Made by a program: the position numbers and the translations under genes
In this document: positions 1-9,647 of the stretch, piece after piece
Position numbering within the stretch: position 1 is the stretch's first letter
How the letters are laid out: each line of letters begins with the position of its first letter
NCBI GenBank assembly: GCA_017539885.1
Contig: JAFYCC010000033.1
Span: 5,962 to 69,961 of the forward strand
DNA: 64,000 nucleotides
Direction: 5' to 3'
Source of the DNA: Oscillospiraceae bacterium
Lineage (GTDB): Bacteria; Bacillota_A; Clostridia; Oscillospirales; Oscillospiraceae
The notes under the pieces: model-generated
What the model was told of the DNA's origin: nothing
What the model saw: only the letters and a program-made list of their open reading frames with translations
Databases searched by the model: none

Positions 1-138
1 GCACGGCCATGAGGCAACGATGGCGCATAATCAGACGCCGGTAGAAGGTCGCGAAGTGGCCGGATGTTTCCCGTTCCGGATAGCAAAGCCTCCTGTCGAC
101 GGCTCCGCGGAGGGCAGCGTCAACAGGAGGCGGCTATT
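1..138. other. Left-edge sequence with no assigned gene
   Basis: No gene can be assigned. A plus-strand frame is open from base 2 to a stop at 140-142 that overlaps the polC stop, giving 46 codons with no recognisable domain. A minus-strand frame ending in His-Phe-Ala-Thr-Phe-Tyr-Arg-Arg and onward also runs off the edge. The stretch carries the hairpin at 88-131. It may be the end of a convergent gene or an intergenic repeat; neither is shown. Confidence 0.3.
88..131 (-). terminator. Hairpin downstream of polC
   Basis: A perfect 9-bp inverted repeat (GCCTCCTGT at 88-96, ACAGGAGGC at 123-131) encloses a loop that can pair further (GACG with CGTC). It lies just past the polC stop, at the end of the eight-gene operon. 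The minus-strand bases after it (TTTGCTAT) are only weakly T-rich, so termination is inferred. Confidence 0.45.
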
Positions 139-3100
139 CTAGAATCCGTCGAAGAAGCTGATCTGGTTTTCTTCCGGCAGATCACCGAGGGCACCCATTG
201 CCTTGAGAGTCTCCAGATGCGTCTGGCTGACCTTCGGACAGGCCTTGGACAGTTCCTCCACGGAGATGAAGCCGTTGCCGCTCGTGCGGCAGTTCATCAG
301 ATCCTGCGCCGCAGCCTCGCCGAGTCCGGAGATCGCCACAAAGGGCGGACGGAGACTGCCGTCCTCAATGAGGAACTTTGCCGCGTCAGATCTGTACAGG
401 TCTATTCCCAGAAAACTGAACCCGCGCATATAGAACTCATACACGGCTTCGAGCGTGGTGAGAAGATCCTCTTCCTTTGCGGTGGGGGCGGGATTGCGCT
501 GTATGTCGTTGATCGCCGCACGGACCTTATCGACACCGCCGAGCATCAGATCGGCGTCAAAACTGTCCTTCTGGCTCCGGCGGTAGAAATAGGCACTGTA
601 AAAGGCCAGAGGCTCGTGAACCTTGAACCAGGCGATGCGGAAGGCCATCATAACATACGCGACGGCGTGAGCCTTGGGGAAGAGGTACTGGATGCGGCGG
701 CAGGATTCGATGTACCATTCCGGCACGCCGAGAGACTGCATCTCCTCCACGATGCCGTCCGGCCAGGGCTTGCCCTTGTGGATAGCGCCTTTGCGAACGG
801 CCTCCATGAACTTGAAGGCACGTTTGGGTTCCATGCCGACACTGATGAGATAGAGCATGATGTCGTCACGGCAGCCGACGGTATCCTTGACGCTGGCCGT
901 GCCGCTCATGATCAGGTCCTTGGCGTTCCCGAGCCACACGTCGGTGCCGTGAGAGAAGCCGGACAGACGGATGAGGATGTCGAAATGCTCCGGTTTCGTA
1001 TCCACCAGCATCTGCCGTGTAAAGCCAGTGCCGAATTCCGGGATGCCGATGGTACCGGTCTTGCCGATGATGGGGTCGTCATCCGGCAGACCGAGCGGTT
1101 CCGGCGAGCGGAAAATACCCATGGTCTGCTTGTCGTCAAGACGGATCTTTTTCGCATCGAGACCGGTCAGATCCTCTAACATGCGGATCATGGTCGGGTC
1201 ATCATGACCGAGTTCGTCGAGCTTGAGGAGATTGGCCTCCATCTTGTGGTAGTCGAAATGCGTCGTGATGATATCACTGTCGCGGTCATCCGCGGGATGC
1301 TGAACGGGGCAGAAGTCCGTCACGTCCATATCCTGCGGGATGATGACGAGACCGCCGGGATGCTGGCCGGTCGTGCGTTTGACGCCCACGCAGCCGGCGG
1401 CGAGCCGATTCTCTTCCGCCTTCGTGACGGTGAGCCCGCGCTCCTCCAGATACTTTTTAACGTAGCCATAGGCGGTCTTCTCGGCCAGCGTGCCGATGGT
1501 CCCGGCTTTGAAGACGTGATCGCGGCCGAAGAGCGTTTCGGTATACTTGTGGGCATTGGCCTGATACTCGCCGGAGAAATTCAGGTCGATATCAGGCACC
1601 TTGTCGCCGCCGAAACCCAGAAAAGTCTCAAAAGGAATGTCAAAGCCGTCCTTGTCCAGCAGCGTGCCGCAGACGGGACAGAGCTTGTCGGGCATATCTG
1701 CGCCGCAGCCGTAGCCCTTGCCGCTTTCGAAGTCGCTGTAACGGCAGTTCGGACACCGGTAATGCGCAGGCAGCGCATTGACTTCCGTGATTCCGGACAT
1801 ATAGGCCACCAGGGAAGAGCCGACGCTGCCGCGGGAACCGACCAGATAGCCGTGCGCAAGCGAGTCGGACACGAGCTTCTGCGCGGACATATAGATGACG
1901 TCGTACTTGCGCATGAGGATATCGTGCAGTTCCGTCTCCATCCGTTCGGTGACGATCGCAGGAGGATCGTCGCCGTAGAGCGCGTGCAGTTTCTCATAGC
2001 AGAGCCGCTGAAGATCCTCAGCGGAATTCTCGATCTTCGGCGGATAAAGATCCTTCGGCAGAATGTCGAATGATTCTATCTGGTCAGCAATGGCACGCGA
2101 GGCGTCGATGACGACTTCCTTCGCCTTTGCCTCACCGAGATAGGAGAACTCCTCGAGCATCTCCGATGTGGTCTTGAAATACAGGGGCGTCGGACGGTCA
2201 GCGTCATCCATCTTCTTGGAGGCCAGGAGGATGCGGCGGAAGATCTCCTGCTCCGGTTCCAGGAAATGAACGTCGCCTGTGGCAACGACCGGCTTGCCCA
2301 GCTCGGATGCAAGTTCCACGATGCGGCGGTTGAGATCGCGCAGTTCTTCCTCACCGGAGACCCTGCCTGCGGGAATCAGGAACTCGTTGTTGCAGATCGG
2401 CTGGATCTCCAGATAGTCGTAAAAAGCCGCCAGACGCCGCTGCTCAGCGGCGCTGCGCCGGCCGAGGATCGCGTCGAACACCTCGCCCGCCTGGCAGGCG
2501 GAACCGATGATCAGCCCGTCACGATACTGCTGCAGCAGACTCTTCGGGATCAGCGGATGACGGTGGAAGTATTCAAGATGAGATTTGGAAACCAGTTCGT
2601 AAAGATTTTTCAGGCCGGCCTTGTTTTTGGCGAGCAGCACGATGTGCCGTGCTCGGTGACCGCCGAGCCCGCTGCCCATGCCGCTGATGACCTGCTGGAT
2701 TCCGTCAAAGCTTCTGACTCCCTTTTCCGCAAGCATGGCAAAAAAGCGTTCGCAGATGCGGCCGCAGATATAGGCGTCATCGTCGGCACGGTGGTGACGG
2801 AAGTCCGGAAGGCCGAGCCGACCGGCGACCATATCAAGCTTATAGCGCTTCAGATCGGGCAGGAGCGTCTGCGCGAGCGCGAGCGTATCCGCATAGACGG
2901 GCGTGAACGGAAGGCCCAGCCTCTCACAGGCGGCCTGCACGAAACCCACGTCAAAATCGGCATTGTGCGCGATGAGCGGCCGGTCCCCGACGAATTCCAG
3001 AAAGCGGGGGATGGCCTCCGCCTCGCTAGGCGCGTCGAATACGTCTCGCTCCGTGATGCCGGTCAGATCCGTTATCTCCCGCGGCAGCGCCCGGCCGGGA

Positions 3101-4164
3101 TTTACAAAGGTATCGAAGCGCGCGATGCATTCGGTGCCGCGGAAAATGACGGCGCCGATCTCAATGATGCGGTCGCGGTTCTGATGAAGGCCTGTCGTTT
3201 CCAGGTCAAAAGCGACGAACTCGTCGGTAAGCGCGCGGCCGTCATGCCCGTGTACCGCGAGACGGTCATCCACATCGTTGATGAAATAGCCCTCAAGACC
3301 GTAGATGACCTTGATGCCCTTCTTCTTCGCGGCATTCCACGCATCCGGGAAGGCCTGCACGACTCCGTGATCGGTGAAGGCGACGGCCGGATGGCCCCAC
3401 CGTGATGCCGTTTCGACAACGGCGACCGGATCGCTGAGCGCGTCCAGCGTGGAGAACCGCGTGTGCAGATGCAGTTCCACGCGCTTGTCACCCGGATAGT
3501 CGTCCATGCGTACGGGCTTTTTGGCCAGAATGATCGCCTGCGGATCCACAACGAGATCCTCATCGTAACGGTTATATGTGGCAGTGCCTTTGACGGCAAC
3601 GTACATGCCGGGCTTGATCCGGTCCGTGACGCTGCGGTCTTTTCCGGAACTGATATATTTTGAGACGCGGATGGAACCCGTGTAGTCCGTTATGCAGAAG
3701 TCCAGCACAACGGCCTTCGTCTTCTTGATATCCCGGTTTTCCACGGAAAAGATCTCGCCCCGAATGACCACAGGACCGCTCTCTCTGGTCAGATTGCCGA
3801 TCTCCGTGAGCGGCGCGGGCTTGAAATCCTTGCCGAACAGGACGCTGTCCGAGACGGTCTCCTCTTTCGGAACCGACCGCTTCTTCTTTGGCTTGACGGG
3901 CACGGGTTCCGCTGCCGGCTCGGGTACGTCGGACGGCGACAGAAGCGCCACGCTGTGCAGACCGTATTCGGTGGCGATACAGGCCTCCAGTTCGAGCAGC
4001 TCCTGCGCGGACGGCGCTGCAGCGAAACGTACGTCCGCATTCATAGAAAGACGCTCGCGGTTGATCGTAACAGAACTGACGAGCGCCTGATCCAAACCGC
4101 CGCAATGCGAGCGCAGCGGCTCGCAGCAGCGGAACAATTCCAGAAATGGTGTGATTCTGTCCAT
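139..4164 (-). CDS. polC: DNA polymerase III alpha subunit, PolC type
   Basis: Replicative polymerase of low-GC Gram-positives with built-in proofreading. In order: N-terminal region (about 1-125); OB fold (about 130-215); PHP domain split around the exonuclease and beginning at about 229 (VELHLHTRFS); DnaQ-like 3'-5' exonuclease at about 315-475, with ExoI FDLETTG, ExoII HNADFD and an ExoIII region ending HHRADDDA; then the C-family palm with the catalytic PDIDLNFSGE and a zinc knuckle (CPNC ... CPVC). The C-terminus QISFF fits a sliding-clamp binding motif. At 1341 aa it is somewhat shorter than B. subtilis PolC (about 1437 aa), mostly in the N-terminal domain. An AAGGAA ribosome site lies about 8 bases before the ATG. 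It is last in the operon, 17 bases after ispG. Confidence 0.98.
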   Translation of the reverse strand: MDRITPFLELFRCCEPLRSHCGGLDQALVSSVTINRERLSMNADVRFAAAPSAQELLELEACIATEYGLHSVALLSPSDVPEPAAEPVPVKPKKKRSVPKEETVSDSVLFGKDFKPAPLTEIGNLTRESGPVVIRGEIFSVENRDIKKTKAVVLDFCITDYTGSIRVSKYISSGKDRSVTDRIKPGMYVAVKGTATYNRYDEDLVVDPQAIILAKKPVRMDDYPGDKRVELHLHTRFSTLDALSDPVAVVETASRWGHPAVAFTDHGVVQAFPDAWNAAKKKGIKVIYGLEGYFINDVDDRLAVHGHDGRALTDEFVAFDLETTGLHQNRDRIIEIGAVIFRGTECIARFDTFVNPGRALPREITDLTGITERDVFDAPSEAEAIPRFLEFVGDRPLIAHNADFDVGFVQAACERLGLPFTPVYADTLALAQTLLPDLKRYKLDMVAGRLGLPDFRHHRADDDAYICGRICERFFAMLAEKGVRSFDGIQQVISGMGSGLGGHRARHIVLLAKNKAGLKNLYELVSKSHLEYFHRHPLIPKSLLQQYRDGLIIGSACQAGEVFDAILGRRSAAEQRRLAAFYDYLEIQPICNNEFLIPAGRVSGEEELRDLNRRIVELASELGKPVVATGDVHFLEPEQEIFRRILLASKKMDDADRPTPLYFKTTSEMLEEFSYLGEAKAKEVVIDASRAIADQIESFDILPKDLYPPKIENSAEDLQRLCYEKLHALYGDDPPAIVTERMETELHDILMRKYDVIYMSAQKLVSDSLAHGYLVGSRGSVGSSLVAYMSGITEVNALPAHYRCPNCRYSDFESGKGYGCGADMPDKLCPVCGTLLDKDGFDIPFETFLGFGGDKVPDIDLNFSGEYQANAHKYTETLFGRDHVFKAGTIGTLAEKTAYGYVKKYLEERGLTVTKAEENRLAAGCVGVKRTTGQHPGGLVIIPQDMDVTDFCPVQHPADDRDSDIITTHFDYHKMEANLLKLDELGHDDPTMIRMLEDLTGLDAKKIRLDDKQTMGIFRSPEPLGLPDDDPIIGKTGTIGIPEFGTGFTRQMLVDTKPEHFDILIRLSGFSHGTDVWLGNAKDLIMSGTASVKDTVGCRDDIMLYLISVGMEPKRAFKFMEAVRKGAIHKGKPWPDGIVEEMQSLGVPEWYIESCRRIQYLFPKAHAVAYVMMAFRIAWFKVHEPLAFYSAYFYRRSQKDSFDADLMLGGVDKVRAAINDIQRNPAPTAKEEDLLTTLEAVYEFYMRGFSFLGIDLYRSDAAKFLIEDGSLRPPFVAISGLGEAAAQDLMNCRTSGNGFISVEELSKACPKVSQTHLETLKAMGALGDLPEENQISFFDGF

Positions 4165-4181
4165 GTTTTGCTTTCCTTATC

Positions 4182-5228
4182 TCAACTGTCGCTGTGAATC
4201 AGGTCCAGGAGCGCCTTCAGCAGGTCGTCGCCGGGAACCTTGCCGACGATGACGCCTTTTTTGAACAGCACGCCCTCACCGTCGCCGCCGGCGATGCCGT
4301 AGTCTGCTTCTCTGGCTTCGCCCGGACCGTTAACGGCGCAGCCCATCACGGCAACCGTGATGTCGCGCTTTTCATTGCGCAGCGCGTCCTCCACCCGATG
4401 TGCGAGAGGGATGAGGTCGATGCGCGTTCTGCCGCAGGTGGGGCAGGATACGACACGCACGCCTTCACGGCGAAGGCCCGCAGCTTTTAGTATGGCCAGA
4501 CCCGCCCTGACCTCGGCGACGGGATCCGCGGTGAGTGAAACGCGCAGCGTGTCGCCGACACCGTCGAGCAGCAGCGCGCCGATGCCGACCGCGGAGCGGA
4601 CAAGACCGTTGTACTCTGTGCCGGCCTCCGTAACACCGATGTGCAGCGGGTAGTCCGTCTGCTGTGCGAGGAGCCGGTAGGCCTCCACGGTCTCACGCAC
4701 GTCCGAGGACTTGATCGAGATGCAGATATCTGTGAAGTCCATGCTCTCAAGCAAATGTACCTGACGTAGGGCGCTTTCCACAAGCGCGCGCGGACAGCGT
4801 CCATACTGCGCGAGCAGGTCCTTTTCGATGCTGCCGCTGTTGACGCCGACGCGGATCGGAATGCCCCGGGCTGCGCAGGCGTCGGCAACGGCGCGCACGT
4901 TCTCCTGCGCGCCTATGTTGCCGGGGTTGATACGGATTTTCTGCACGCCGGCTTCAACAGACGCAAGCGCAAGTCTGTAATCAAAGTGGATATCCGCCAC
5001 AACGGGCAGAGGAGACTGCCCGCAGATCGTCTCCAGGGCCTGCGCGGCAGCCATATCCGGCACGGCGCAGCGCACGATCTCACAGCCCGCGGCAGCGAGC
5101 GCGCGGATCTGCGCGAGCGTTGCGTCGATATCATCCGTGCGCGTATTCGTCATGGACTGCACACTGACCGGAGCGCCGCCTCCGACGTACACGCCGCCGA
5201 CCCTGATCTGTTTCGTAGTGTTTCTCAT
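4182..5228 (-). CDS. ispG: 4-hydroxy-3-methylbut-2-enyl diphosphate synthase (IspG/GcpE)
   Basis: Iron-sulfur enzyme of the MEP isoprenoid pathway; it reductively opens the MEcPP ring to give HMBPP. At 348 aa it is the usual length of the short bacterial form. The N-terminal half is the TIM barrel (VSVQSMTNT near residue 20, HFDYRLAL near 80). The C-terminal half has the three cluster ligands Cys262, Cys265 and Cys297, plus Glu304 in NGPGEA. The start is preceded by a GGGAAACGGAAG site. dxr, two genes upstream, encodes an earlier step of the same pathway, so isoprenoid supply is co-transcribed with uppS, which consumes its product. Confidence 0.97.
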   Translation of the reverse strand: MRNTTKQIRVGGVYVGGGAPVSVQSMTNTRTDDIDATLAQIRALAAAGCEIVRCAVPDMAAAQALETICGQSPLPVVADIHFDYRLALASVEAGVQKIRINPGNIGAQENVRAVADACAARGIPIRVGVNSGSIEKDLLAQYGRCPRALVESALRQVHLLESMDFTDICISIKSSDVRETVEAYRLLAQQTDYPLHIGVTEAGTEYNGLVRSAVGIGALLLDGVGDTLRVSLTADPVAEVRAGLAILKAAGLRREGVRVVSCPTCGRTRIDLIPLAHRVEDALRNEKRDITVAVMGCAVNGPGEAREADYGIAGGDGEGVLFKKGVIVGKVPGDDLLKALLDLIHSDS

Positions 5229-5252
5229 AGGTACTTCCGTTTCCCGTAACCG

Positions 5253-6317
5253 TCAGCGGACGATGAGCCGCACGACGTCGTTGTACATGACGAAGAGCAT
5301 CAGCCCTACCAGCAGCACGAGGCCGGCCGCGTGGACATAGCCTTCATATTTCGGATCGATCTTTCTGCGGATGATGTGTTCGACGATCCAGGTGAGGATC
5401 AGAAACAGAATCCGTCCGCCGTCGAGCGCGGGGATCGGCAGAAGGTTCATCACGGCAAGATTGATGGCGATAAAGGCCGCAAGATAGGCAATGTTATCGA
5501 ATGCGTCGCGCGCGGATTCTGAGGCCTGCCCGACGTCATTGATCATCGAGACGATGCCCACGACACCGGAGAGATCCTTCACGCCCACGGCACCGGTGAA
5601 CAGATCCGCGAGACTCAGGCGAATCATGCGCACGAAGTCGAGCGCACAGTACCAGCTGTATTTGAGCTTCGCGCCGAAGCCCTCTTCCTTGACACCGAAA
5701 TAAAAACCGTACTGGAGCTGCTCGTTGCCGTTGTCGTCCGTCGTGACGACCGTGCGCTCCAGACGCAGATCCTCAAGCGTGAGTTTGTGCCCGTCTCGAA
5801 CGACGACGATGTCGATGGGACGCTCACCGGCGCGGGAGAGAAAGGTGGAGACGTTCGAGGAAAAATACGTACGTTCCCCATCGATCTTGTATATGGTGTC
5901 GCCGACCTGAAAGCCGTCTTCCCCGACGTAGGGACACCCGTCCATGAAGCCCGTGAGCGTAGGCGTACGGAAACCGGACGCGCCTGAAAAGACAACGAAG
6001 ATCAGGATCAGGCCGAACAGAAAGTTCATCGTCACGCCCGCCAGCAGGATGAGAAGCCGCTTCCAGGCGCTCTGCGAGGAGAAAGCGCGCGGATCGGAGG
6101 AGTCGCCGTCCTCGCCCTCCATTGCGCAGAAACCGCCGAGCGGCAGAGCCCGCAGCGTGTAGAGCGTTTCCTTGCCCTGCTTTTTCAGCAGCTTCGGACC
6201 CATGCCGACGGCGAACTCGTTGACTTTTACGCCGCAGGCTTTGGCGACGAGAAAGTGACCGAGCTCGTGCGTGGTGATGAGAATACCGAAAACCAGTATG
6301 GCGACGATGACGTACAT
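5253..6317 (-). CDS. rseP: RIP metalloprotease RseP/RasP (site-2 protease)
   Basis: Polytopic membrane zinc protease that cuts transmembrane helices of anti-sigma factors, signal-peptide remnants and cell-division proteins. The HExxH motif (H17-E18-L19-G20-H21) sits in the first membrane helix. A PDZ-type region occupies the middle third, and the third zinc ligand lies in PIPALDGGR near residue 295. The last helices and a basic tail follow. It is 354 aa, normal for Firmicutes RasP. Its place between dxr and ispG, downstream of cdsA, is the classical Firmicutes order. The gap to ispG is 24 bases. Confidence 0.96.
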   Translation of the reverse strand: MYVIVAILVFGILITTHELGHFLVAKACGVKVNEFAVGMGPKLLKKQGKETLYTLRALPLGGFCAMEGEDGDSSDPRAFSSQSAWKRLLILLAGVTMNFLFGLILIFVVFSGASGFRTPTLTGFMDGCPYVGEDGFQVGDTIYKIDGERTYFSSNVSTFLSRAGERPIDIVVVRDGHKLTLEDLRLERTVVTTDDNGNEQLQYGFYFGVKEEGFGAKLKYSWYCALDFVRMIRLSLADLFTGAVGVKDLSGVVGIVSMINDVGQASESARDAFDNIAYLAAFIAINLAVMNLLPIPALDGGRILFLILTWIVEHIIRRKIDPKYEGYVHAAGLVLLVGLMLFVMYNDVVRLIVR

Positions 6318-6351
6318 AGTTTACCTCGTAGAAAAGTGATCCGCGGACGCT

Positions 6352-7506
6352 TCAGGCGGAGAAACGGTATTCCGCGGCGGCGGCGCGCGCAGCCCGGTCT
6401 GTTTCCAGAATTTCCTCCAGCGTGAGACGTGCATGAAAGTCCATGCTGCCAAGCACAGCCGCGACGCATTCATAGATTGCGCCGAAGGGCAGTTCCCGGC
6501 GAAGAAAACGGGCGACCGCGACCTCGTTGGCGGCGGAAAGCGCCGCGGCGGAATCATCCCCGCGGCGTGCGCAGTCCATCGCAAGCGCAAGGCACGGCGT
6601 GTTTTCAAGATCCGGCGAGCTGAAATGCAGTCCGGACAGTTTCGTAAGATCGAGCCGCTCCGCCTGGGAGACCAGACGCTCCGGCCAGGTCAGCGCGTAC
6701 TGAATAGGAAGGCGCATGTCTGCGACGCCGCACTGCGCGATCACGCTGCCGTCCGTCAGCTCGACTGCGGAGTGGATCACGCTCTCCGGATGGATGAGGA
6801 CCTCGATCTGATCCGGCGTGACGGAGAACAGATGCATGGCCTCAATGAATTCCAGGCCTTTGTTCATCATAGTTGCGCTGTCGACGCTGATCTTCGCGCC
6901 CATGTTCCAGTTCGGGTGGGAGACAGCCTGCTTCGGGGTCGCATTGAATATCTCACGAAGCGGCCTGCCGCGGAATGGTCCGCCGGAGGCAGTCAGAAGG
7001 ATCCTGCGCAGTTCGTCGTGACTGCGGCCGCTCAGACACTGAAAGATTGCGGCATGCTCGCTGTCCACGGGGAGGATCTCCGCGCCGAAGCGGCGTGCTG
7101 CTTCCATGACGATCGAGCCTGCGCACACGAGCGTTTCCTTGTTGGCAAGGCATATGCGCTTGCGCGCCTCAATCGCGGCGAGCGTCGGGCGCAGTCCCAC
7201 GGAACCCGAAACAGCGGTAACGACAGCGTCTGACGCGGGATATACGGCGGCCTCGATGAGACCGTCCATGCCGGAGACGACGCGTATCGGCAGATCGGCC
7301 AGCGACGTGCGGACAAGCCGGGCGCCGGCCTCTTCCCAGACGGCGACAAGTTCCGGCCTGAAGCGCCGTGCCTGTTCCTCGAGAAGAGCCAGGTTCGTAT
7401 TCCCGGTTATGGCTGCGACACGAAAGCCGTGGAATGCCGCAACGTCCAGAGTCTGGCGCCCGATCGAACCGGTCGAGCCCAGAACGGAAAGCGTCTTTAT
7501 GCTCAT
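6352..7506 (-). CDS. dxr: 1-deoxy-D-xylulose 5-phosphate reductoisomerase
   Basis: Second MEP-pathway step: NADPH-dependent conversion of DXP to MEP. The N-terminal Rossmann motif is GSTGSIG at residues 10-16. The metal-binding loop is DSEHAAIFQ near 145-152, and the substrate-closing loop with HPNWNMG and DSATMMNKG follows near 200-225. I take the second ATG (MSIKTLS) because it forms an ATGA overlap with the cdsA stop; the ATG six codons upstream would lie deeper inside cdsA. The protein is then 384 aa, normal for Dxr. Translational coupling to cdsA is likely. Confidence 0.96.
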   Translation of the reverse strand: MSIKTLSVLGSTGSIGRQTLDVAAFHGFRVAAITGNTNLALLEEQARRFRPELVAVWEEAGARLVRTSLADLPIRVVSGMDGLIEAAVYPASDAVVTAVSGSVGLRPTLAAIEARKRICLANKETLVCAGSIVMEAARRFGAEILPVDSEHAAIFQCLSGRSHDELRRILLTASGGPFRGRPLREIFNATPKQAVSHPNWNMGAKISVDSATMMNKGLEFIEAMHLFSVTPDQIEVLIHPESVIHSAVELTDGSVIAQCGVADMRLPIQYALTWPERLVSQAERLDLTKLSGLHFSSPDLENTPCLALAMDCARRGDDSAAALSAANEVAVARFLRRELPFGAIYECVAAVLGSMDFHARLTLEEILETDRAARAAAAEYRFSA

Positions 7507-8321
7507 ACGATTGCCGGGACCCACAGCATCAGGATCTCGATCAGCGGCGCAACGAACATCATGCTGTCGAAGCGGTCGAGCGCGCCGCCGTGGCCGGGCA
7601 GGAGATTGCCGTAATCTTTAACGCCGCAGCAGCGCTTTACGGCGGAAAACGCGAGATCGCCGATCTGACAGATCAGACTGCCGAGAAAACCGTAGATCAG
7701 CAGGGCCGCGAAATTGACCTCGATCTTGCAGGCGCGGAGGATCAGCCCGTAGACAAGCGCGAGCACGATTCCGCCGACAAAACCGCCGACGCAGCCCTCA
7801 AGTGTTTTGTTCGGACTGACATGCGGCGTGATCTTGTGGCGCCCGAGCGCAAGCCCGGCAAAATACGCGGCGCTGTCGCAGGAGAAGGTGATCACGAAGG
7901 GGAGCAGAAGTTTTACCGCGCTGTTTTCACCGATACCGATGCGCACGAGCGCAGAGAGGAGGATCGGGAAGATGCCGGCGCAGAGCGCTGCCGCGAAGAC
8001 ATCGCGCAGATCAAGATGGCGCTCTCCCCGGAAGGAAAGAATGAGCTCGCCCATCAGGTACAGCACCAGAAGGAACAGCGCGGCGGCGGTTACTGCGTTG
8101 TGCGCGCCGAAAGCCGAGGAAACAGGAACTGCGAAAGCCAGGGCCATGCTTCCGAAGCATATGCGCTTCGGAAGCGTCGGAGCCGTGCAGCGCAGAAACT
8201 CCATGACGCACAGCGCGGCGACCGCGCCGACGAGAACGGCGAACAGCCACAGCGGCGCAAGAAAAACGACGATGAGCAGTACGGCAATGCCGATACCCGC
8301 AACGATTAGGCGTTTCTTCAT
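7503..8321 (-). CDS. cdsA: Phosphatidate cytidylyltransferase
   Basis: Integral membrane enzyme making CDP-diacylglycerol from phosphatidic acid and CTP, the precursor of anionic phospholipids. It is 272 aa and very hydrophobic throughout, with about eight membrane segments. The C-terminal signature is seen as KDYGNLLPGHGGALDRFDS, containing the conserved G-x-L-D-R-x-D residues. Its start overlaps the uppS stop by ATGA and its stop overlaps the dxr start by ATGA, which implies coupled translation through the three genes. Confidence 0.96.
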   Translation of the reverse strand: MKKRLIVAGIGIAVLLIVVFLAPLWLFAVLVGAVAALCVMEFLRCTAPTLPKRICFGSMALAFAVPVSSAFGAHNAVTAAALFLLVLYLMGELILSFRGERHLDLRDVFAAALCAGIFPILLSALVRIGIGENSAVKLLLPFVITFSCDSAAYFAGLALGRHKITPHVSPNKTLEGCVGGFVGGIVLALVYGLILRACKIEVNFAALLIYGFLGSLICQIGDLAFSAVKRCCGVKDYGNLLPGHGGALDRFDSMMFVAPLIEILMLWVPAIV

Positions 8322-9049
8322 TTGGAATTAACTCCCCCATACCGTCTGCTGCGGTGCTGATAGCTGATGATCGCAGCATCCAAATCTGATTCGGTAAAGT
8401 CTGGCCAGAGCGTATCGGTGAAATACAGTTCGGCATAGGCACTCTGCCAAAGCAGAAAGTTGCTCAGGCGATATTCGCCGCCGGGCCTGATGACGAGATC
8501 CGGATCCGGGATCCCGGCGGAATACATTTCTCCGGAGAGCGCGTCCTCGGTGATCTCCTTTCCGGATTCGACGCAGGCGCGCGCCGCGCGCACGATCTCC
8601 GCACGGGAGCCGTAATTGACGCAGATGTTGGCCTGAAAGCCGCTGTAATGCGTAGAGATCTCTCTCGTTCCCGCGATCAGTTCCTGCAGAGAAGGGGAGA
8701 GAACGGACGTGTCTCCGAAGACAGCCATGCGGATGTGGTCACGCTCCATCGTCTCGATGGCCTCGTGCAGATACTTGTCCAGCAAAGACATGATCGCAGA
8801 GACCTCCTCCGGCGGACGCTTCCAGTTCTCCGTGGAGAAGGCATAGACAGTCAGATATTCGACGCCGAGATCACGGCAGTGCGTGGCGATTCGGCGGAAG
8901 GTTTCAGCCCCCACAGCGTGCCCGGCAGTGCGCGGCAGACCGCGCTTTTTGGCCCAGCGGCCGTTTCCGTCCATTATGACGGCAATATGGCGGGGAAGGT
9001 TGACAGCGTCAACCTTCTCCGCCTTACGATTTCTAGTCAGCAGACCCAT
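8318..9049 (-). CDS. uppS: Undecaprenyl diphosphate synthase (cis-prenyltransferase)
   Basis: Condenses isopentenyl diphosphate onto farnesyl diphosphate to give the C55 carrier lipid for peptidoglycan and wall polymers. The family motif HIAVIMDGNGRWA carries catalytic Asp27. Further conserved blocks are STENWKRP and the C-terminal RPGGEYRLSNFLLWQ and LWPDF segments. At 243 aa it is full length. It starts one base after frr ends and overlaps cdsA by 4 bp. It consumes the isoprenoid product of the downstream dxr and ispG genes. Confidence 0.97.
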   Translation of the reverse strand: MGLLTRNRKAEKVDAVNLPRHIAVIMDGNGRWAKKRGLPRTAGHAVGAETFRRIATHCRDLGVEYLTVYAFSTENWKRPPEEVSAIMSLLDKYLHEAIETMERDHIRMAVFGDTSVLSPSLQELIAGTREISTHYSGFQANICVNYGSRAEIVRAARACVESGKEITEDALSGEMYSAGIPDPDLVIRPGGEYRLSNFLLWQSAYAELYFTDTLWPDFTESDLDAAIISYQHRSRRYGGVNSK

Positions 9050-9050
9050 A

Positions 9051-9605
9051 TTAAAGCTCGAACAGTTCTTTTTCTTTCTTCGCCGTGAGAGAATCGATCT
9101 CCTTGATGGCTTCGTCAGTCATTTTCTGCAGATCCTTCTCGATGTCCTTGAGATCGTCTTCGGTGATCTCGGACTTTTTCTGCTGCTTCTTGAATGCGTC
9201 CATCGCGTCGCGGCGGATGTTGCGGACAGCGACCTTGCTTTCCTCGCCGTACTTGCGAACGAGCTTGGCCAGTTCCTTGCGGCGCTCCTCGGTAAGCTGC
9301 GGAAAGACCAGACGGATGATCCGGCCGTCGTTCTGCGGATTGATGCCCAGATCGCTGGCGAGGATAGCCTTCTCAATGTTCTTGAGGACGGACGCATCCC
9401 AGGGCTGGATGGTCAGCGTCCGGGGATCAGGCGTGGCGATCGTGGCAATCTGCTGGATGGGCGTGGGCGTGCCGTAGTACTCCACCGTGATCTGGTCGAG
9501 AACGGCGGCGTTTGCGCGCCCGGCACGTACGGATGCAAATTGCTGGGCGAGCACCTCCGTGGTTTTCTTCATTTTATCTTTGTAGACCTGATAATCTGCA
9601 GACAT
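9051..9605 (-). CDS. frr: Ribosome recycling factor
   Basis: Together with EF-G it splits the post-termination ribosome. The 184-aa length and alpha-helical hairpin composition match RRF. Recognisable blocks are SVRAGRANAAVLD, VEYYGTPTPIQQ, IQPWDASVLKNIEKAI and FPQLTEERRKELAKLV. A perfect AAGGAGGT ribosome-binding site sits 6 bases before the ATG, consistent with high expression. It follows pyrH by 42 bases, the conserved bacterial pair. Confidence 0.98.
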   Translation of the reverse strand: MSADYQVYKDKMKKTTEVLAQQFASVRAGRANAAVLDQITVEYYGTPTPIQQIATIATPDPRTLTIQPWDASVLKNIEKAILASDLGINPQNDGRIIRLVFPQLTEERRKELAKLVRKYGEESKVAVRNIRRDAMDAFKKQQKKSEITEDDLKDIEKDLQKMTDEAIKEIDSLTAKKEKELFEL

Positions 9606-9647
9606 GCGAATGACCTCCTTTTTGCGTTCGTGTTTTACTCCGCGCGT

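Noticed and set aside
1204..3405. Long plus-strand frames inside polC
   Set aside because: Shadows of the PolC coding sequence; no start signals and no recognisable domains.
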